Source: Jacaranda mimosifolia (Eukaryota > Streptophyta > Magnoliopsida > Lamiales > Bignoniaceae). From it: a stretch of 64,000 nt of DNA. The notes under the pieces are model-generated. The model was not told where the DNA came from and did no database searches. It saw only the letters and a program-made list of their open reading frames with translations. Location of the stretch: assembly GCA_018894105.1 (NCBI GenBank), contig CM032133.1, positions 20,040,501-20,104,500 on the forward strand, written 5' to 3'. A program made the position numbers and the translations under genes. Each line of letters begins with the position of its first letter. Position 1 is the first letter of the stretch. This document shows positions 32,246 to 46,074 of this stretch, in pieces.

Positions 32246-33149
32246 CATGTTTCCTTTTGATAGCGGGAATAGCTTCCATTTTATTTTTCACATGTTAAGT
32301 TGCAATGCACCACAAAAGGAAAACACAAACAATACTTAATTTCGACCAGCTTCATGCTTTTTTTTTCCACTTTGTGCGCGTCTTCCATTAATTTCGTATT
32401 TTGGAGTGGGTCACAATAAAATTGCAACCATCGAATGGGCATGACTTAATTAGTCAAATAAACGTGCTAAATGGACTAACAATGAAACTTTTGGATGCAT
32501 TAAATGATCAAGACTTGGAAAACATCTTCATCTTCTACAATTTGATTTTTCTGTGGCCAAGTTACTCTGGTCAATCCACCCGTTTGCGACTGAGACCAAG
32601 TTCTAGTGGTCCAAAGAGATGTAGTTCAAAAAAGCTTTTTAGTTTTGTAGTTAAGTCCTGACTCAAATTATTTGAGTTTGTGATGTGAATGGATCGAATT
32701 TTAATTCAAATTCAATTTGAACTTTAAAATCTTTAATCAATTAAAATATTTAATAAATTAGATTTAATTATACATATCGATAACTTAAAAATGGTTTGGA
32801 TATGAGATTATACAATTCTACTCATTAAATTCAAATCCAAACTTTTAATAATTAAGTTCATACTTTTATATACAATATTAATAAAAAATTTCAAATAAAA
32901 TTTACATGTGAATTGATTAAATTAAATTAAATTAATACTCTTATATACAATACCCTCTGTATCTCTTTCTGAAATTGAGTTTGTTTAAATTGGATTGCTT
33001 ATTTTTTATTTTTACTATTTTATGCTTTCGAAGGCTACTCCTTTGTTGCTGCTTTGCTTGATATTCACTTGGACGACTCTAGCACCTTACTTAGGCACAC
33101 TTGGTTGTAGTTGGCACTGATCTGGTAAGTATTTCTTTTATGTTTGTTG
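32246..33149. other. Spacer, no supported gene
   Basis: The 86-residue frame at 32401-32661 has a mixed composition but no motif I can name, and no splice context. 32690-32930 is AT-rich with repeated AATTCAAAT/ATTTGAATT words. Confidence 0.4.
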
Positions 33150-34535
33150 TGTTGTAATTGGCAAAAGTAAAGCCTAATTGCATGTTTGATTATATTTGGA
33201 TGGATGCCAATTATGGGTGGAATCCAAAGATAATTAAAGGGTTGAATTGTAAGAAGGAAAAATGGTTAAAGTGTTACATGTTGAATTGTCCCACATTGAT
33301 ACTTTGAGAAAGAGGAGACTTGATTGTGCCTTATAAAACCAAGTGGAGGAGTTGAAGCGTTATTTCAACCCTTCACTTGTCCCACATTGATTTTATAAAC
33401 AAGTGTGGAGTAGTTTATATTGAACTCAAGTATGAATGCTTGTTAAAGTGTTCATTAAGGGGTTCATACAAGTGGGCCACACGTGCGTGCTACCGCTGCA
33501 GGCCCAGCTTTAGATTCGGGTCGTGGGCACGAGCATTAGAGCAAATGTCTTAGTCTCAGTCTTGTCTTTTTGGATGAAATTCAATTGAAATTTTGAATTT
33601 AAATTTAAAATTCAAAAATACTTAATCGAATTGGGGCTGAATTGGATAAGAGTTTGAAGATAACTGAGGCTTATAATCGAATAAGGGTGGATAGATTCGT
33701 TGGAGATTTAGCCTTGTAATCTAGGATTTAGCAGAGGTGGTTACATGACGTGGTTTAGTGCTGCTAGATGTGTGACGCATAAAGGCGACATGGCATATTG
33801 CTACTAGATGGGTGACATGTTAAAGGCCATTAATTGACGAACTCTAACTGCAACTAACCCTAACCCTAATTACGCCTATAAATAGCCTGCCTCTGGAAAA
33901 CTTGATAAAAATACGAAAAAGCATCCCATGTGCTTACGTTATTCCTCTCTCACATTCCCTCCTATAATTCTGCTATTATTATTTTCCCTCTAGCTTTCCC
34001 CAAATCTTGATATCGGCTATTTAATTCTGGCGACTAAGCACTGCTCGAGATGAATGTGACGGAGTGCACTTGATCGTTTTGGACCATCTCATCCTGGGAG
34101 GCGTAGCGCTATCCCCATTGCACTGGTGAGTCGGGGTGTTCGTTTCTTCAAGGCAAATAGAATTTTGTGATTTGATCGTCTAATTGATTCTTTACGGTAC
34201 AAAATTCTTAGGCTAAGGTTTTTTTTAACATTTTTCATCTAGATTTATAAATCTGACATCATACTTTATTGGTTTTAATGCTTTAGTTGATATATGTAAT
34301 TTTTGGTTTTTCCTGGTCTCGTATCTTGTTAAATATATATACATGAATTCTGTTATACCTTGAATATGCTTGTTGTATAATTCAAATCAAGCATGATTTG
34401 TATATTTGGATTTCATTTGATAAAAACACATGTTATACCCTCTTATGATTATCTAATTCATCTCTTAATTAATAATCTGCAATTGTGATATTTAATTTGG
34501 TGCACTACTGCATGTTGGAATATCTGGAAACAACA
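33150..34535 (+). repeat. 5' LTR of the split Copia element
   Basis: TGTTGTAATTGG...GGAAACAACA. It contains a good TATA box, TATAAATAG, at 33877-33885, just after a short telomere-like TAACCCTAACCCTAA stretch, so the transcript start is probably near 33910. Confidence 0.9.
33877..33885 (+). promoter_or_regulatory. TATA box of the LTR promoter
   Basis: TATAAATAG in the U3-like part of the 5' LTR. The equivalent position in the 3' LTR is also TATAAATAG (39979-39987), which supports conservation. Confidence 0.6.
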
Positions 34536-34717
34536 ATCTTGAAGAAACGATTTGTTACGTGTGTTATTTATCTATTGAAATTCCGATTAGATATCTTATC
34601 TAGAAATCTTGCCTGAAATTCTGATTAGATATCCCATCCAGAAATCTTGCCTGGAAATTCTGCAACTTTTTGTTTTGTCTAGATATTCTGAGTTAGCATT
34701 ATTTTGAGAAATCTGTG

Positions 34718-35558
34718 ATGGGTTCAAATTCGCATGCTGTTGGTGATATTATGTCAACAAAAGTTGACCTTTTCAGATTGCCAAAAAAATTCGCAGGCTC
34801 ATATTTTAAGCATTGACAACAGCTCATGAAAATATGGCTGACGATGAAAGGTCTTCTTTCGTTGATTCAGTTGACCATGCCAGAATCAACTGAAACTGAT
34901 CCCGAGACTAAAGAAATAGCCAATTGGAAAATGAAGGATCAGATCGTTCGAGGAGTGATTCTGTTAGCTTTGTCTGATACACTCTTTGATGTATACTATT
35001 CTGATTCCTATATGGCTAAATCTTTAGGGGATCAATTGGATAGGAAGTATAATACCGAAAAGCAATGGCTCAAAAAGTATTCGATTTTCAAATTCTTGAA
35101 GTATCAGATGGTTGAGGACAGGTCTGTATCTAAACAGACACATGAATTGATCAATCTAGAACATTCCCTGGCTGATGCTAAAATGAAACTTTATGAAAAA
35201 TTTACAGTTATATAGATTGTCGATAAGCTCCCTAAATCCTAGGAAAGGTTTGGCATGACTCTAAAGCATTAAAAAGGGAAATGGACTTTAGATGATCTAA
35301 TGATTGCCACAAGCATTGAAGAGGAACACAGAAATCAAACTCATAATGTTCCTATTGAATATCATCCTAAGGCGAATGTAATAATTGGAAAGAAGAAAGT
35401 CAACACAACTCGAACTCTAAAACCATTGATAAGGGAAAAGCCAAAAATAATAAGAAACTAAAGGTAAATAGGTCTTGCTGGAATTGTGGACAAAAAGGGC
35501 ATTGGGCTAAGGAGTGTCCATTCAAGAAAGCCAAGGCTAAAGCCCAGTTTGCTAGACC
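34718..35558 (+). pseudogene. Gag of the split Copia element
   Basis: An ATG at 34718 starts MGSNSHAVGDIMSTKVDLFR. A TGA (34814-34816) sits where relatives have Trp (FKHWQQ-type), and the same frame continues from LMKIWLTMKG to 35215 with the UBN2-type core (DQIVRGVILLALSDTLFDVY, KSLGDQLDRKYNTEKQWLKK). After further frame changes a perfect zinc knuckle CWNCGQKGHWAKEC (C-X2-C-X4-H-X4-C) appears at about 35478-35519. Gag packages the element RNA; this copy cannot give full-length protein. Confidence 0.85.
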
Positions 35559-35559
35559 A

Positions 35560-36102
35560 GTGGTCAACATAGTTGTTGGAGACACCAGCGAAGCTGGAGT
35601 TCCTGATACATCCATTGACGAGTACATTTCCTTTAAACTTGAATTATTTTCTATTTATGAACCCTATAATTGGTTAATAGACATTGGTGCTAATGTGTAC
35701 ATCTGTGCTACCAAATCACTTTTTATGTCTTATCAGCCTGTTAACAGAAGGACTGTGACGATGGGAAACTCAGGCGTAGCTGAAGTGTTTAGGATAGGAT
35801 GTGTGGACCTGAAATTTCCGTTGGGGCGCATACTGTCTCTGCAAAAGGTGCATCATGTTCCAGTAGTCCGAAGAAATATCATTAGTGGTTCTGTAATAGT
35901 TAAGGAGGGCTATGAAATTTCTTTTAAGTCAAATAAAGTTGTAATTTTACATTACGGCACTTTCATTTGTAAAGGTTATCTTTTCAATGGTTTGTTCAAA
36001 ATTCGAGTTAAAAACTTTATTGGTTTTAATAAAAGTGACTTTCCTAACTTTCTTGTTATAAATGTTATTAAGAATTCATCTATTTGGCATAGTTGTTTGT
36101 GA
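35560..36102 (+). pseudogene. Protease region of the split Copia element
   Basis: The frame contains NWLIDIGANVYICATKSLFM. The family's D-S/T-G active site reads D-I-G, so the nucleophile partner residue is lost. TMGNSGVAEVFRIGCVDLKF and HHVPVVRRNIISGSVIV are standard downstream blocks, and SIWHSCL opens the pre-integrase histidine segment. A TGA at 36100-36102 ends it. Confidence 0.85.
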
Positions 36103-36105
36103 AGC

Positions 36106-37104
36106 TTGAATTTTAGTTCTATCAAACGAATGATGAACTTAAATTTAATTCCTGAACATGAAATTGAACGAGGTCATAAATGTCAAATCTATGCTGAAAC
36201 CAAGCAAGTTAGAAAGCCTTACCACTCGGTTGAAAGGCAAATTGAAATTCTTGACTTTGTGCACATAGATATTTGTAAGTTCAATGGGGTCTTAACCAAA
36301 GACAATAAAAGATACTTTATCACCTTTATAGATGATAGCAGTATGTATTGTTACGTTTATTTACTAAAACATAAAGATGAAGCACTAGAAAAGTTTACTA
36401 CGCTCAAAAATGAAGCCGGAACACAAACTGGTAGAAAACTTAAATGGTTAAGGTCAGATATGGTTGGAAAATATGGGTCCAACCTATTTCATGAATACTG
36501 CTGTAATTTTGCAATAATTCATGAAGAAACTAGTCCTTATTCTCCCGCTTCGAATGGGATAGCTGAGCGAAAGAATAGAACTTTTATAGACATGATTAAC
36601 AGTCTATTTTTGAATTCTGGACTGCCGAAGTATATGTGGGGGGAAGCTCTGAATACGACTTGCCATATTCTGAATAGAGTTCCCCTAAAACATAAAGAAA
36701 GCACTCTATTTGAATTCTAGATAGGCAGCAAACCTAGTCTAAAATACTTCCGAGTGTGGGGCTGTCTTGCAAAAGTTCTAGTCTCTGAACACAAGAGGAA
36801 GAAACTAGGTCCTAAGACTGTTGATTCGGTCTTCCTAGGCTATGTGGAAACTTCTTATGCTATGAGATCTGTGGTTACTAAATCAAAAATTTTGTGCATA
36901 GATGCGAACATTATAGTTGAATTTTGTGATGCTACGTTATTTGAGAACATGTTTCTTATGAAGACTGGGATACCTCAAAATGTTTCTTTATATTCAACCT
37001 TTGATTCTGCATCAAGTCTTGATCATGTGGAAAAGATGACAAATGTGGGGGCTGGTCCTAGTACTACTGACACAATTCCTGAAGAACTGGATGAACCCAG
37101 ATAG
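36106..37104 (+). pseudogene. Integrase of the split Copia element
   Basis: The pre-integrase cysteine area is damaged (KCQIYAE, one Cys lost). The core has aspartate 1 in DFVHIDICKFNG, FITFIDDSSMYCYVYLLKHK, aspartate 2 in KWLRSDMVGKYG and glutamate in SPASNGIAERKNRTF. A TAG at 36718-36720 interrupts the frame after LFEF. The downstream block GPKTVDSVFLGYVETSYAMR continues at 36754. The D-D-E triad is complete, but the reading frame is not. Confidence 0.87.
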
Positions 37105-38187
37105 AGTAAAAAGGCTAGAATCATTTAAGGACTTTGGGAGTGACTTTATTACTTACAATGTTGAGGGTGATCCGACTATCTTCAAGGATGCTATGGCTTC
37201 TCTTGAAGCCAAGCATTGGAAGAAAGCCATTAAGAGTGAAATGGCTTCTATTGTTTCCAATAGGATATGGGAATTAGTTGATCTCCCTTCGGGGTGTACT
37301 ACTATAGGAAGTAAGTGGATCTTCAAAAAGAAACTTAAGTCTGACGGGACTATTGATAAGTTTAAAGCCAGGCTGGTTGCTAAAGGGTTTAGGCAAAAAG
37401 AGGAAATAGATTACTTTGACACTTATTCCCCAGTAGCTCATTTGACTACTATTCGAGTGCTAATAGCACTGGCTTCCATATATGATTTTCCCATTCACCA
37501 GATGGATGTGAAAACAACCTTTCTGTATGGTGATCTTGAGGAAGAAATATATATGGATCAGTCTGAGGTATTTGTAGCTTCTGCAAATGAGCAAAAAGTT
37601 TGTAAGCTTTTTAAATCCTTTTATGGTTTGAAACAAGCACCTAAACAATGGCATGAAAAGTTTGACAAAACCATATTGTCATTTGGCTTCAAAGTTAGCA
37701 ATAATGACAAGTGCGTCTACTGCAAAGTTAAAGGTGATAATTGTATTGTGTTATGCCTGTATGTAGATGGCATTCTGCTATTTGGCTCCAACACTGAGAT
37801 TATTAATGAGACTAAATAGTTCTTAAAATATAGTTTGAAATGAAAGATATAGGTGTTGCTAAAATAATTCTTGGACTTAAGTTGACTCGTTCAACTGAAG
37901 GTATAGCAGTCTCTCAGTCTCACTATGTTGAGAAAATAATTGAGAAATTTGGCTATAAACAAAGTAGAATCGCAAAAACACCATATGATCCTTCAGTGGC
38001 TCTCTTTAAGAATGAAATTGTCGTACCAGTGTCTCAGTTGAGGTATTCTCAAATAATTGATAGCTTACAGTATCTTACAAATGGCTCAAGACCAAATATC
38101 TCATTTGCGGTCTCTAAGCTTGCTAGCAAACTAGTTGTCCTAATCGAACTCATTGAGAGGCTTTGGATAGAGTACTTTGATATCTAA
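37043..38187 (+). pseudogene. Reverse transcriptase of the split Copia element
   Basis: The first frame (to 37819) has EAKHWKKAIKSEMASIVSNR, GSKWIFKKKLKSDGTIDKFK, ARLVAKGFRQKEEIDYFDTY and QMDVKTTFLYGDLEEEIYM. The catalytic box reads LYVDGILLFG: the second Asp of YVDD is Gly, so the enzyme is inactive. A TAG follows at 37817-37819. The second frame (37840 on) carries MKDIGVAKIILGLKLTRSTE and RYSQIIDSLQYLTNGSRPNI. Confidence 0.88.
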
Positions 38188-38715
38188 AGGGCTCAGCTTC
38201 ACTACCCTTGCACTACGAGAGATTTCTTGCAATGCTAGAAGGGTTTAGTGATGCTAGTTGAATAGCCAAAAACTCCAAAAGTAATGGGTGTTCAGAGTAT
38301 GTATTTACCTTGGGTAGGAGCATTATCTCCTGAAAGTTTTCTAAATAGACTTTGATAACTCAGTCCGCCTTTGAGGTTGAGTTGTGTGCTTTAGACACAA
38401 CTGGAACAGAGGCAGAATAGTTATATGGGTTGATGGTACAATTGCCCATGGTAACAAAACCTCTTCTGGGAATTGTTGTACATTGTGATAATCAAACCAC
38501 AATTGCAAAGATTAGTAGTTCAAATTTCAATTAAATGACTAGAAACACATCCAAGTTAGACTAAAGTCTATAAGGGAGTTAGTGTCTGATAGGGTTACAA
38601 CAATTGACTTTGTTGGATCCAAAGACAATATTGCAGACCCTTTAACTAAAGGACTTGATTTGTCCTCGATTCACAAATTCAGGTTGGGGATGGGATTGGA
38701 AACCCATCAGTGATA
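38188..38715 (+). pseudogene. RNase H remnant of the split Copia element
   Basis: In broken frames: GFSDAS near 38250, SNG.SEYVFTLGRSIIS near 38280, a degraded TTGTEAE segment near 38400, and the C-terminal VTTIDFVGSKDNIADPLTKG near 38595-38650, which is typical of Copia RNase H ends. Between here and the 3' LTR (38716-39249) lies about 530 bp of untranslated sequence with the polypurine tract. Confidence 0.75.
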
Positions 38716-39249
38716 TTCATACAGTGGCAACCTAACCTACTAAGTGGAGATCCCATAAGGTAGGTTCAATGTGGTATAAACAAGCTACTGAGTATATCAA
38801 GTTGTGCCTAAAAATTAGATTGATACCTTATATCTGGTGTCTCTCATCTAATTGCCTAATGGGTGCTTACTAATGCTGGTATAGTAAGAGTTTAACTCTG
38901 AATGGGGTAGACGAGATGCAAGCAGTACATCCCTGGAGACGCCCAACTAAGTGAATGTAGTCCTTTGGCCTGGGCTAAATGAATTGGGTTGTTCCTTGAC
39001 AAGCATTCATGATATAGGATCGGGACACTTGGCCTTAATGTGTCAACCCTAAAGATAAATACATAGCCTTTAGCTCATTGTTACTGATGGATGCAATCAC
39101 AGTCATGGGCACAAATTCAAGGCTTAGATCCATTTGTCCTGGTGGTGGCAAAAGTCGGATAATTTAGGGAGTAGTTCAAATCGAAAGGTACCATTTCAGA
39201 AAGTGATATGTTGAATTTGATAGCCATTATCCATGAATTTGTGGGGGAT

Positions 39250-40372
39250 TGTTGTAATTGGCATAGTTAAAGCCTAATTACATGTTTGATTATATTTGGA
39301 TGGATGCCAATTATGGGTGGAATCCAAAGATAATTAAAGTGTTGAATTGTAGGAAAGGAAAGAAAAATGTTTGAAGTGTTATATGTTGAATTGTCCTATA
39401 CTGGTACTTTGAGAAAGAGGAGACTTGTTTGTGCCTTATAAAACCAAGTGGAGGAGTTGAAAGGTTATTTCAACCCTTCACTTGTCCTACATTAGTTTTA
39501 TAAACAAGTGTGGAATAGTAGATATTGAACTCAAGTATGAATGCTTGTTAAAGTGTTCATTAAGGGATTCATACAAGTAGACCACATGCACGTGCCGCAA
39601 GGCTCGGCTCTGGATCCAGATCGTGGGTATGGGCATTAGGGCGAATGTCTCAGCTCAATCTTATCTTTTTGGACAAAATTCAATTTAAATTTTGAATTTA
39701 AATTTAAAATTCAAAAATACTTAACTGAACTAAGGGTTGAATTGGATAAGAGTCTGAAGATAATCGAGGCTTATAATCGAATAAGGATGGATAGATTCAT
39801 TGGAGATTTAGCCTGATAATTTGAGATTTGGCAGAGGTAGTTACGCGACGTGGCTTAGTGCTGCTGGATGCGTGACGTGTAAAGGCAACGTGGCATATTG
39901 CTACTGGATGGGTGACGTGTTATAAGTCATTAATTGGCGGACTCTAATTGCAGCAAAATGTAACCCTAATTATGCTTATAAATAGCCTGCTTCTGACAGA
40001 CTTGATAGAAACATGAAAAAGCATTCCCTCTGCTTACGTTATTCCTCTCTTTATTTCTCCTATAATTCTGATATTATTATTTTCTCTCTAGCTTTCCCTA
40101 AATCCTGATATTCGGCCATTTAATTCTGGCGACTGAGTACTGTTCGAGGTGAGCGAGATGGAGTGCACCTGATCGCTGTGGACCATCTCATCTTGGGAGG
40201 TGCATCGCTGTCCCTATTGCACTGGCGAGTCGAGGGCACTCGTTTCTTCAAAGCAAATAGAATTATGTGATTTGATCGTTTGATTGATTCTATTACGATA
40301 CAGAATCCTTAAGCTAAGTTTTCTTTAACATTTTTCATCTATATTTATAAATCTAACAGCATGCTTTACTGG
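39250..40372 (+). repeat. 3' LTR, first part, before the CACTA insertion
   Basis: Matches the 5' LTR from its TGTTGTAATTGG start to CTTTA[C/T]TGG, corresponding to 33150-about 34273. The TGG at 40370-40372 is one copy of the CACTA target duplication. Confidence 0.9.
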
Positions 40373-40389
40373 CACTACAACAATTTGCA

Positions 40390-40760
40390 CTTCACGTAAC
40401 AAAAATTTTGGTAACAAAGGTAAAATTTGTTACATATGTTAGATTTATTGTAACAAAATTGATTTTTTGTTACAAATAATATTTTCTTAGTAACAAAGTA
40501 AAAGTCTTGTTACCTTTAACTCACATTTGTAATCTTAAATTTTTTATGTTCGTAACTAAATAATTATTCATTACTGAAAATATTATTTTGTTACATATTG
40601 TGTTTTCCGTCATACAAGAAGATATATTTGTAACAAAATTTGGTATCTTTTATAACAACAAAATATTTGTTACAAATAAAATATATGGTAACAGAGTTCT
40701 TAGTTACTAAATTTTAATTAACTTCCCTCCAAATATCAATTGTATACATATGGTAACAAT
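40390..40760. repeat. Left subterminal repeats of the CACTA element
   Basis: More than a dozen short GTAACAAA / TTTGTTAC words in mixed orientation, e.g. near 40397, 40411, 40428, 40451, 40468, 40491, 40509 and 40580. Confidence 0.8.
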
Positions 40761-41475
40761 AATTTTCGTTATTAATTATAAATGAATATTAAATTAAATT
40801 TTTATTAAGACTTGTGGGTTGGGCTTTTGTTCAAGAAATGGACTTTACAATAATGTAAAGAATTTGTTAATTGGGTTTAACCAATTTTTTAGTGAATTAT
40901 TATTAAATTGGATTTTATTTTAAAAACTGAGCTTGAAAAAATTTGAAGTGAATAATCCATTAGTTAGGACAATTTCTTTAAAATATTGAGCTTTATAACT
41001 TTTTTGTGAATTATTCAATGAATTGAGAGTTTTTATTTAGAGGGAAAATGCAAAATTGATCTCATAACTATACCCTAGTGGCAAATTTTGACTTTATATT
41101 TTTGGTACTTGGACTTTTAAATTTTGGCAATCTGAGGATAAATTTAGCCCAAATTCATTTGTAGCAAGCCCGATCCACATGGCGCCACATCACATCCTCT
41201 CTCCTACGTGGCATGTGGTGCGACAACCCCCTTTTGCCATGTATTTTACTAGACAAAAAAAAAAAGAATATTTGCACAAAAAATTAAAAATAGGTACATA
41301 AAAATTGAAAAAAGTAAAAAGTTAAAAAAAAAAAGATAAATCTTGAAAAATATTTATATACTTATATATATTTATATATATATATATTCACACATATAAC
41401 ACACATACACATGTATCCCACTTGCTAAATTATCAAATTAAATGAATTGAGTCCTAAAAAAATTTAAAATTTGCA

Positions 41476-42322
41476 CATTAGAATTTAAAACATCAAATAT
41501 CCTTCAAATTTATAAAATTTTATTTCCAACGAATTTACAATCTAATTTTTTTTTAAAAATCTAATTTATCACTTTAGGCCATATAATTTTAATAATATTA
41601 AGTTAAAAATCCAATAATGTTAAAATAGTCAAATATCTAAAAATTTAAATAAATTTTGTTGACTTTATTTATTAAGTTAAAAATGAAATAAAAATTAAAC
41701 AATAAAAATTTAAGTCTATCCTATTATCTATATAATTCAAAATTACATAAGAATATTAAAATGATAAAAACATAATTATGTTAAATATAAATATATTTTA
41801 TTTATTAATTCAAATATGCCGAAAAGAACTTAAACAATAAAATTTTAAGTCTTTCATCCTAACTATATAATTATAAATTACATAATAATATTAAAATAAA
41901 AAATATTCTAAACATTAGAATTTAAAATATCAAATATCCTTCAAATTTATTCAATTTTATTTCATACGAATTTATCATCTAAATTTTTTTTAAAATTTAA
42001 CTTATAACTTTAGGATATATAATTTTAATAATATTAAGTTAAAATATTTAATAATGTTAAAATATTTAAATGTCTAATAATTTAAATAAATTTTGTTGAC
42101 TTTATTTGTTATGTTAAAAATGAAATAAAAATTAAACAATAAAAATTTAAGTCTATCCTATTATCTATATAATTCAAAATTGCATAATAACATTAAAATG
42201 ATAAATACATCTAAAATAATTCTCTTAAATATAAATATATTTTATTTATTAATTCAGATATAACAAAATAAAACTTAAACAATAAAATTTTGCGTCTATC
42301 ATCCTAACTATATACTTGTTGA
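41476..42322. repeat. Tandem duplication, period 437 bp
   Basis: The block starting CATTAGAATTTAAAA at 41476 recurs at 41913 and stays collinear through TAAATTTTGTTGACTTTATT, AATTTAAGTCTATCC and ATTATTTA to the CATCCTAACTATATA block near 42300. Two head-to-tail copies, AT-rich and non-coding. Confidence 0.75.
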
Positions 42323-42469
42323 TTACATAATAAAATTCAAATAATATTCAAATAATATAAATAAAGAATTCGATAATAAGAAGAAGAAAAATCCCTACTC
42401 TTCCCCTCCAGCACTTCATATATTTCTCATTTCTTTTCTCTTTTCTTCATTCTTTTCTTTTCTTTTTAT

Positions 42470-42780
42470 TCTCATTTATCTCTTCTTCCATTATTTTATA
42501 TATTTCTCATTTTATACATATATGTATAAATTTATCAGTGTTTCTATATTCTCATTTTATACACACACACATATATATATAAATTTATCTATAAAATTTT
42601 AAATAATTTTTATTTTTATCTTTTTTCTTTCTAAGTATTCATACATATATACTTATTTTTTCTATTTACACTTATTCACATATACATGTATACTTCTCAT
42701 TTTATACATATATAAATTTATCATTATTTCTCATTTCTCATTATTTCATATATTCTTATTTTATACATATGCATAAATTT
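42470..42780. repeat. CACTA-internal repeat, diverged copy 1
   Basis: Shares the TATATTCTCATTTTATACA and TTTTAAATAATTTTTATTTT blocks and ATTCATACATATATACTTAT with the copies starting near 46080 and 47040. Confidence 0.55.
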
Positions 42781-45225
42781 ATTTAATGAATTTGGATGGC
42801 AATGCAATTTTGTTTCCCTCCAACTTTGTATTCCCTCAAAAATTTGGCCCATAAAAAATGTTAACAATTGTTTTTATCATTAGTTTGACCTAATAATTTA
42901 ACTTGATTTCTTCCAAAAAATTGATTCCCTCTAACAATAATGAATTCTCTTCATTTTTTCGATTCCTCTAAATTTTAGCTCCTCCATTTTTTTTGTATAA
43001 AAAATCTATAGCAAAATTAATTTCTTTTATCTTAGATTATATGATAAATTGACATATAATTTTTTCAATTATTAAATAATTTTCTATCATAGTTAAAATA
43101 GTTAAATAACATATAATTTGGACTTATAAATTTTGGTGCTTAACAATTTAATTTTTTATTATAATTTATTACAATATTTATTTAGAAAAATTCTAAAAAC
43201 TCCTTAAAATAAATCGTTAAACGTTACATACCTGAATAACAAAAGAAAATAAAGAAATCTAGTTTACCATAATACTTAATGAAAAGAAAACGGTCCTTGA
43301 AGTTAGGTCTGTTAATTTTACATTTCATATTTTAATCGTTGTATTGACCAATTAAAGATTTTTATAACTTATAGATATCCATATGTTAATTGTGTGTATG
43401 TTTTACTATATAAATTGCTAAATTGAAGATAACTTTCATGGTTTAATATAGTGTAAAAAAAACATTAACTTAAAGTATATTATTAAATATAATAATTATT
43501 AACTTTCATATACCTGAATAAATTGTTCTTAAGAATTAGTTGGTCTACATATTATATTTCCTTCAAAAACTAAGTTTCCATCCAAAAATGAATTCCTTTA
43601 TTATTTTTTTATTCACTCCAAATTTTTGCTCCTCCCTACATTTTTTGTATAAATAGTATGTACAAAAATTATTTATTTTATCTTATATTATAAGATGAAT
43701 TATGATGTATTATTATGGAGGTTAAAAATTTAATTCTTTTTTTTGTTATTATTTATTAGGACATTATTTTTGAACGAAAATATTTTAGAAAGATTGTTTA
43801 TAAATTCTAAAATCTTTAGTCTTTATGTGTAATTAATTTTATTTTAAAAATTAAAATATTCTGTACTAATAATATATTGGTATGGACAATTTGAACATGC
43901 ATTTATTGAAAAAAATTTATACTTAATTAACACAAATTGTTTTAAAATTGATCGACTTGTACAACTTTAATATAGTTGGAAATTTTGAAATACTCACGAC
44001 ATTATAATATAAACTTAGTAATATAGTTATAAGTTTAATAAAATTATTTTTTTATCCCCATATATTTAATTAAATATTTGAAGAACTGTTAGCATCTTTA
44101 ACTAATTTGTAGACGTCGGTTGAAAATTAATATTAAAATTCAAAAATATCCTTCAAAAGTTGTTTTGATTATTTTTAAGACAAAAATGCCCATGGATTTA
44201 TTTGTAACTTTAACATGGGGGTTTAACGTTAATATTATTTAAATTACTTAGAATAAATTTAAATAATTTTATTAATAATTTTTTTAAATATTAAATGATA
44301 TTTTAATTAAAGTTGGATTAAAAAAAATAAAAAATTAAAATCATCAACATATGTAAAGTAATTTAATCAATTTTAATTAAACATATTTATTAATTATAAA
44401 ATAAAAATAAAAATCAAATCCATCTCTTAATTAAATATGATTTTATTTTTAAATTACATCTCAATAATATTAAAAAATAATCATATCTAAAATAATTTAT
44501 TTATATTAAGTTAAATATATTTATTAAATATAAAAAATATTTATTAACTAAAATAAATAATTTAAAAATAAAAATAAGATCTAAAAATATCACACTAACA
44601 CTAGTAATTTTAAAATATCTATTTCACCCTATCAACCCAATAAAAAAAATTATTGATACAATATCTTGTTTCTTTCTAAAACACAAATAAATAAATAATT
44701 TTCTCTCAGTTTATTTTTCACCTACCGTCCAAAATACAAACAAACAACCATCATATTCTCTAACCACACTTCCAAAAAAACATATTGCTAAAATATTTTG
44801 ACAAAATGCTCCAATTCATAAACAAACAAGCCCTAATTTAAACTAATTTCATTAAATTTATTAATCAATAAAAATTAAATAAGTCAAAATGTGGGAGATA
44901 TAGAGTTGGAATCCTGTGAGACCTTGATGTGTGTGTGTATATAAATAAAAAAAATTAAATTTATTTACTAATCAAAGTAAATAATTTAAATAAAAATAAA
45001 ATCTAAATTTTTATCCTTATAATTTTAATAATTTTAAATAAATAAATATTTTTAATTATTTTGAACAAAATGATGTAATGATTCTAAATAAATAACATAA
45101 GTAAAAAAAAAATTAATTTAAGTTAATATAATTGAAATTTATTAATTAACAATAAATAAATAAGTACATATAGATATCAATAAATAAATAAGTACATATA
45201 TATATATATATATTTTCCTTCCTTC

Positions 45226-45306
45226 TTCTACATCCCCCCCACCCCACCAACCCCACCCCAGGCCTAGCCATGGGCGGCGGTGAGGGGTTAGGGGAGGGGG
45301 GTGGGT
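45226..45306. other. C-rich/G-rich inverted block in AT-rich DNA
   Basis: A run of C clusters (45232-45260) is followed by GGCGGCGGTGAGG and G clusters (45274-45305), around GCCTAGCCATGGGCGG. It could form a hairpin or quadruplexes. No gene. Confidence 0.5.
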
Positions 45307-46074
45307 ATTTTATACATATATATTTATGTATATATTTATATGATATTTATTTTATATATATTTATATTGATATTATACATATATATACATTTATATGATA
45401 TTTATATTGAGATATAAATTTTTTATGAGAATTTTGTTATATATTTTTAAATATTTTTGTTCTTTTTTTAAAATTTTTTAATGAAGGTTGATTGGGCAAT
45501 TCAAATTTGTGAAATTTTTATAAATAAGTCAAATTTTTGAGCTATTGGGTAATTTCTTTTTTTTTTTTTAATTTAACAGTTTTGCCTGAATACTAATGAA
45601 AGTTGAGGTGCTATTCCAAATGTATAAAAAAAATTAGAGTTTTGATCCTATAAGTATCAACTTAATTACCGAAAGTGCAAAACCCCCATCTAATGAGACC
45701 AAAAATATAATTTTCCAATATAACCAAACACTACAATAGCAAAAAAAGAAAACTAAGGGCTCCATTGAAATGGTTATAATTTTATCAGGCTAGTTGCAAT
45801 TTATCCTAATGTGGTTTGTGAAACAAGTGTCAAACCCTTATGTGAAAAAAAATAATATGCAAAACAGCTTCTTTATGTTTTATAAAACCACACACACCGC
45901 CTCCCCCCACATTTATTGCCCATTTAATGTAATTTTAATATAAAAAGATCAATTTACCTTTAATCATTTTACATATATACAATTCAGTTTAAATAACTTT
46001 TTATTATCATATTTTATTTATTTTATTTTATTTTTCAATTCTTTTGTTTTCTTTTCTTTTTATTCTCATTTCTC

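Noticed and set aside
32401..32661. 86-residue plus-strand frame
   Set aside because: No recognisable domain, no promoter or splice support, and overall composition similar to spacer.
41040..45715. Possible MULE arms inside the CACTA element (GGGAAAATGCAAAATTGATC and GAGACCAAAAATATAATTTT)
   Set aside because: Similarity is short and AT-driven, with no matching TSD at the proposed ends.
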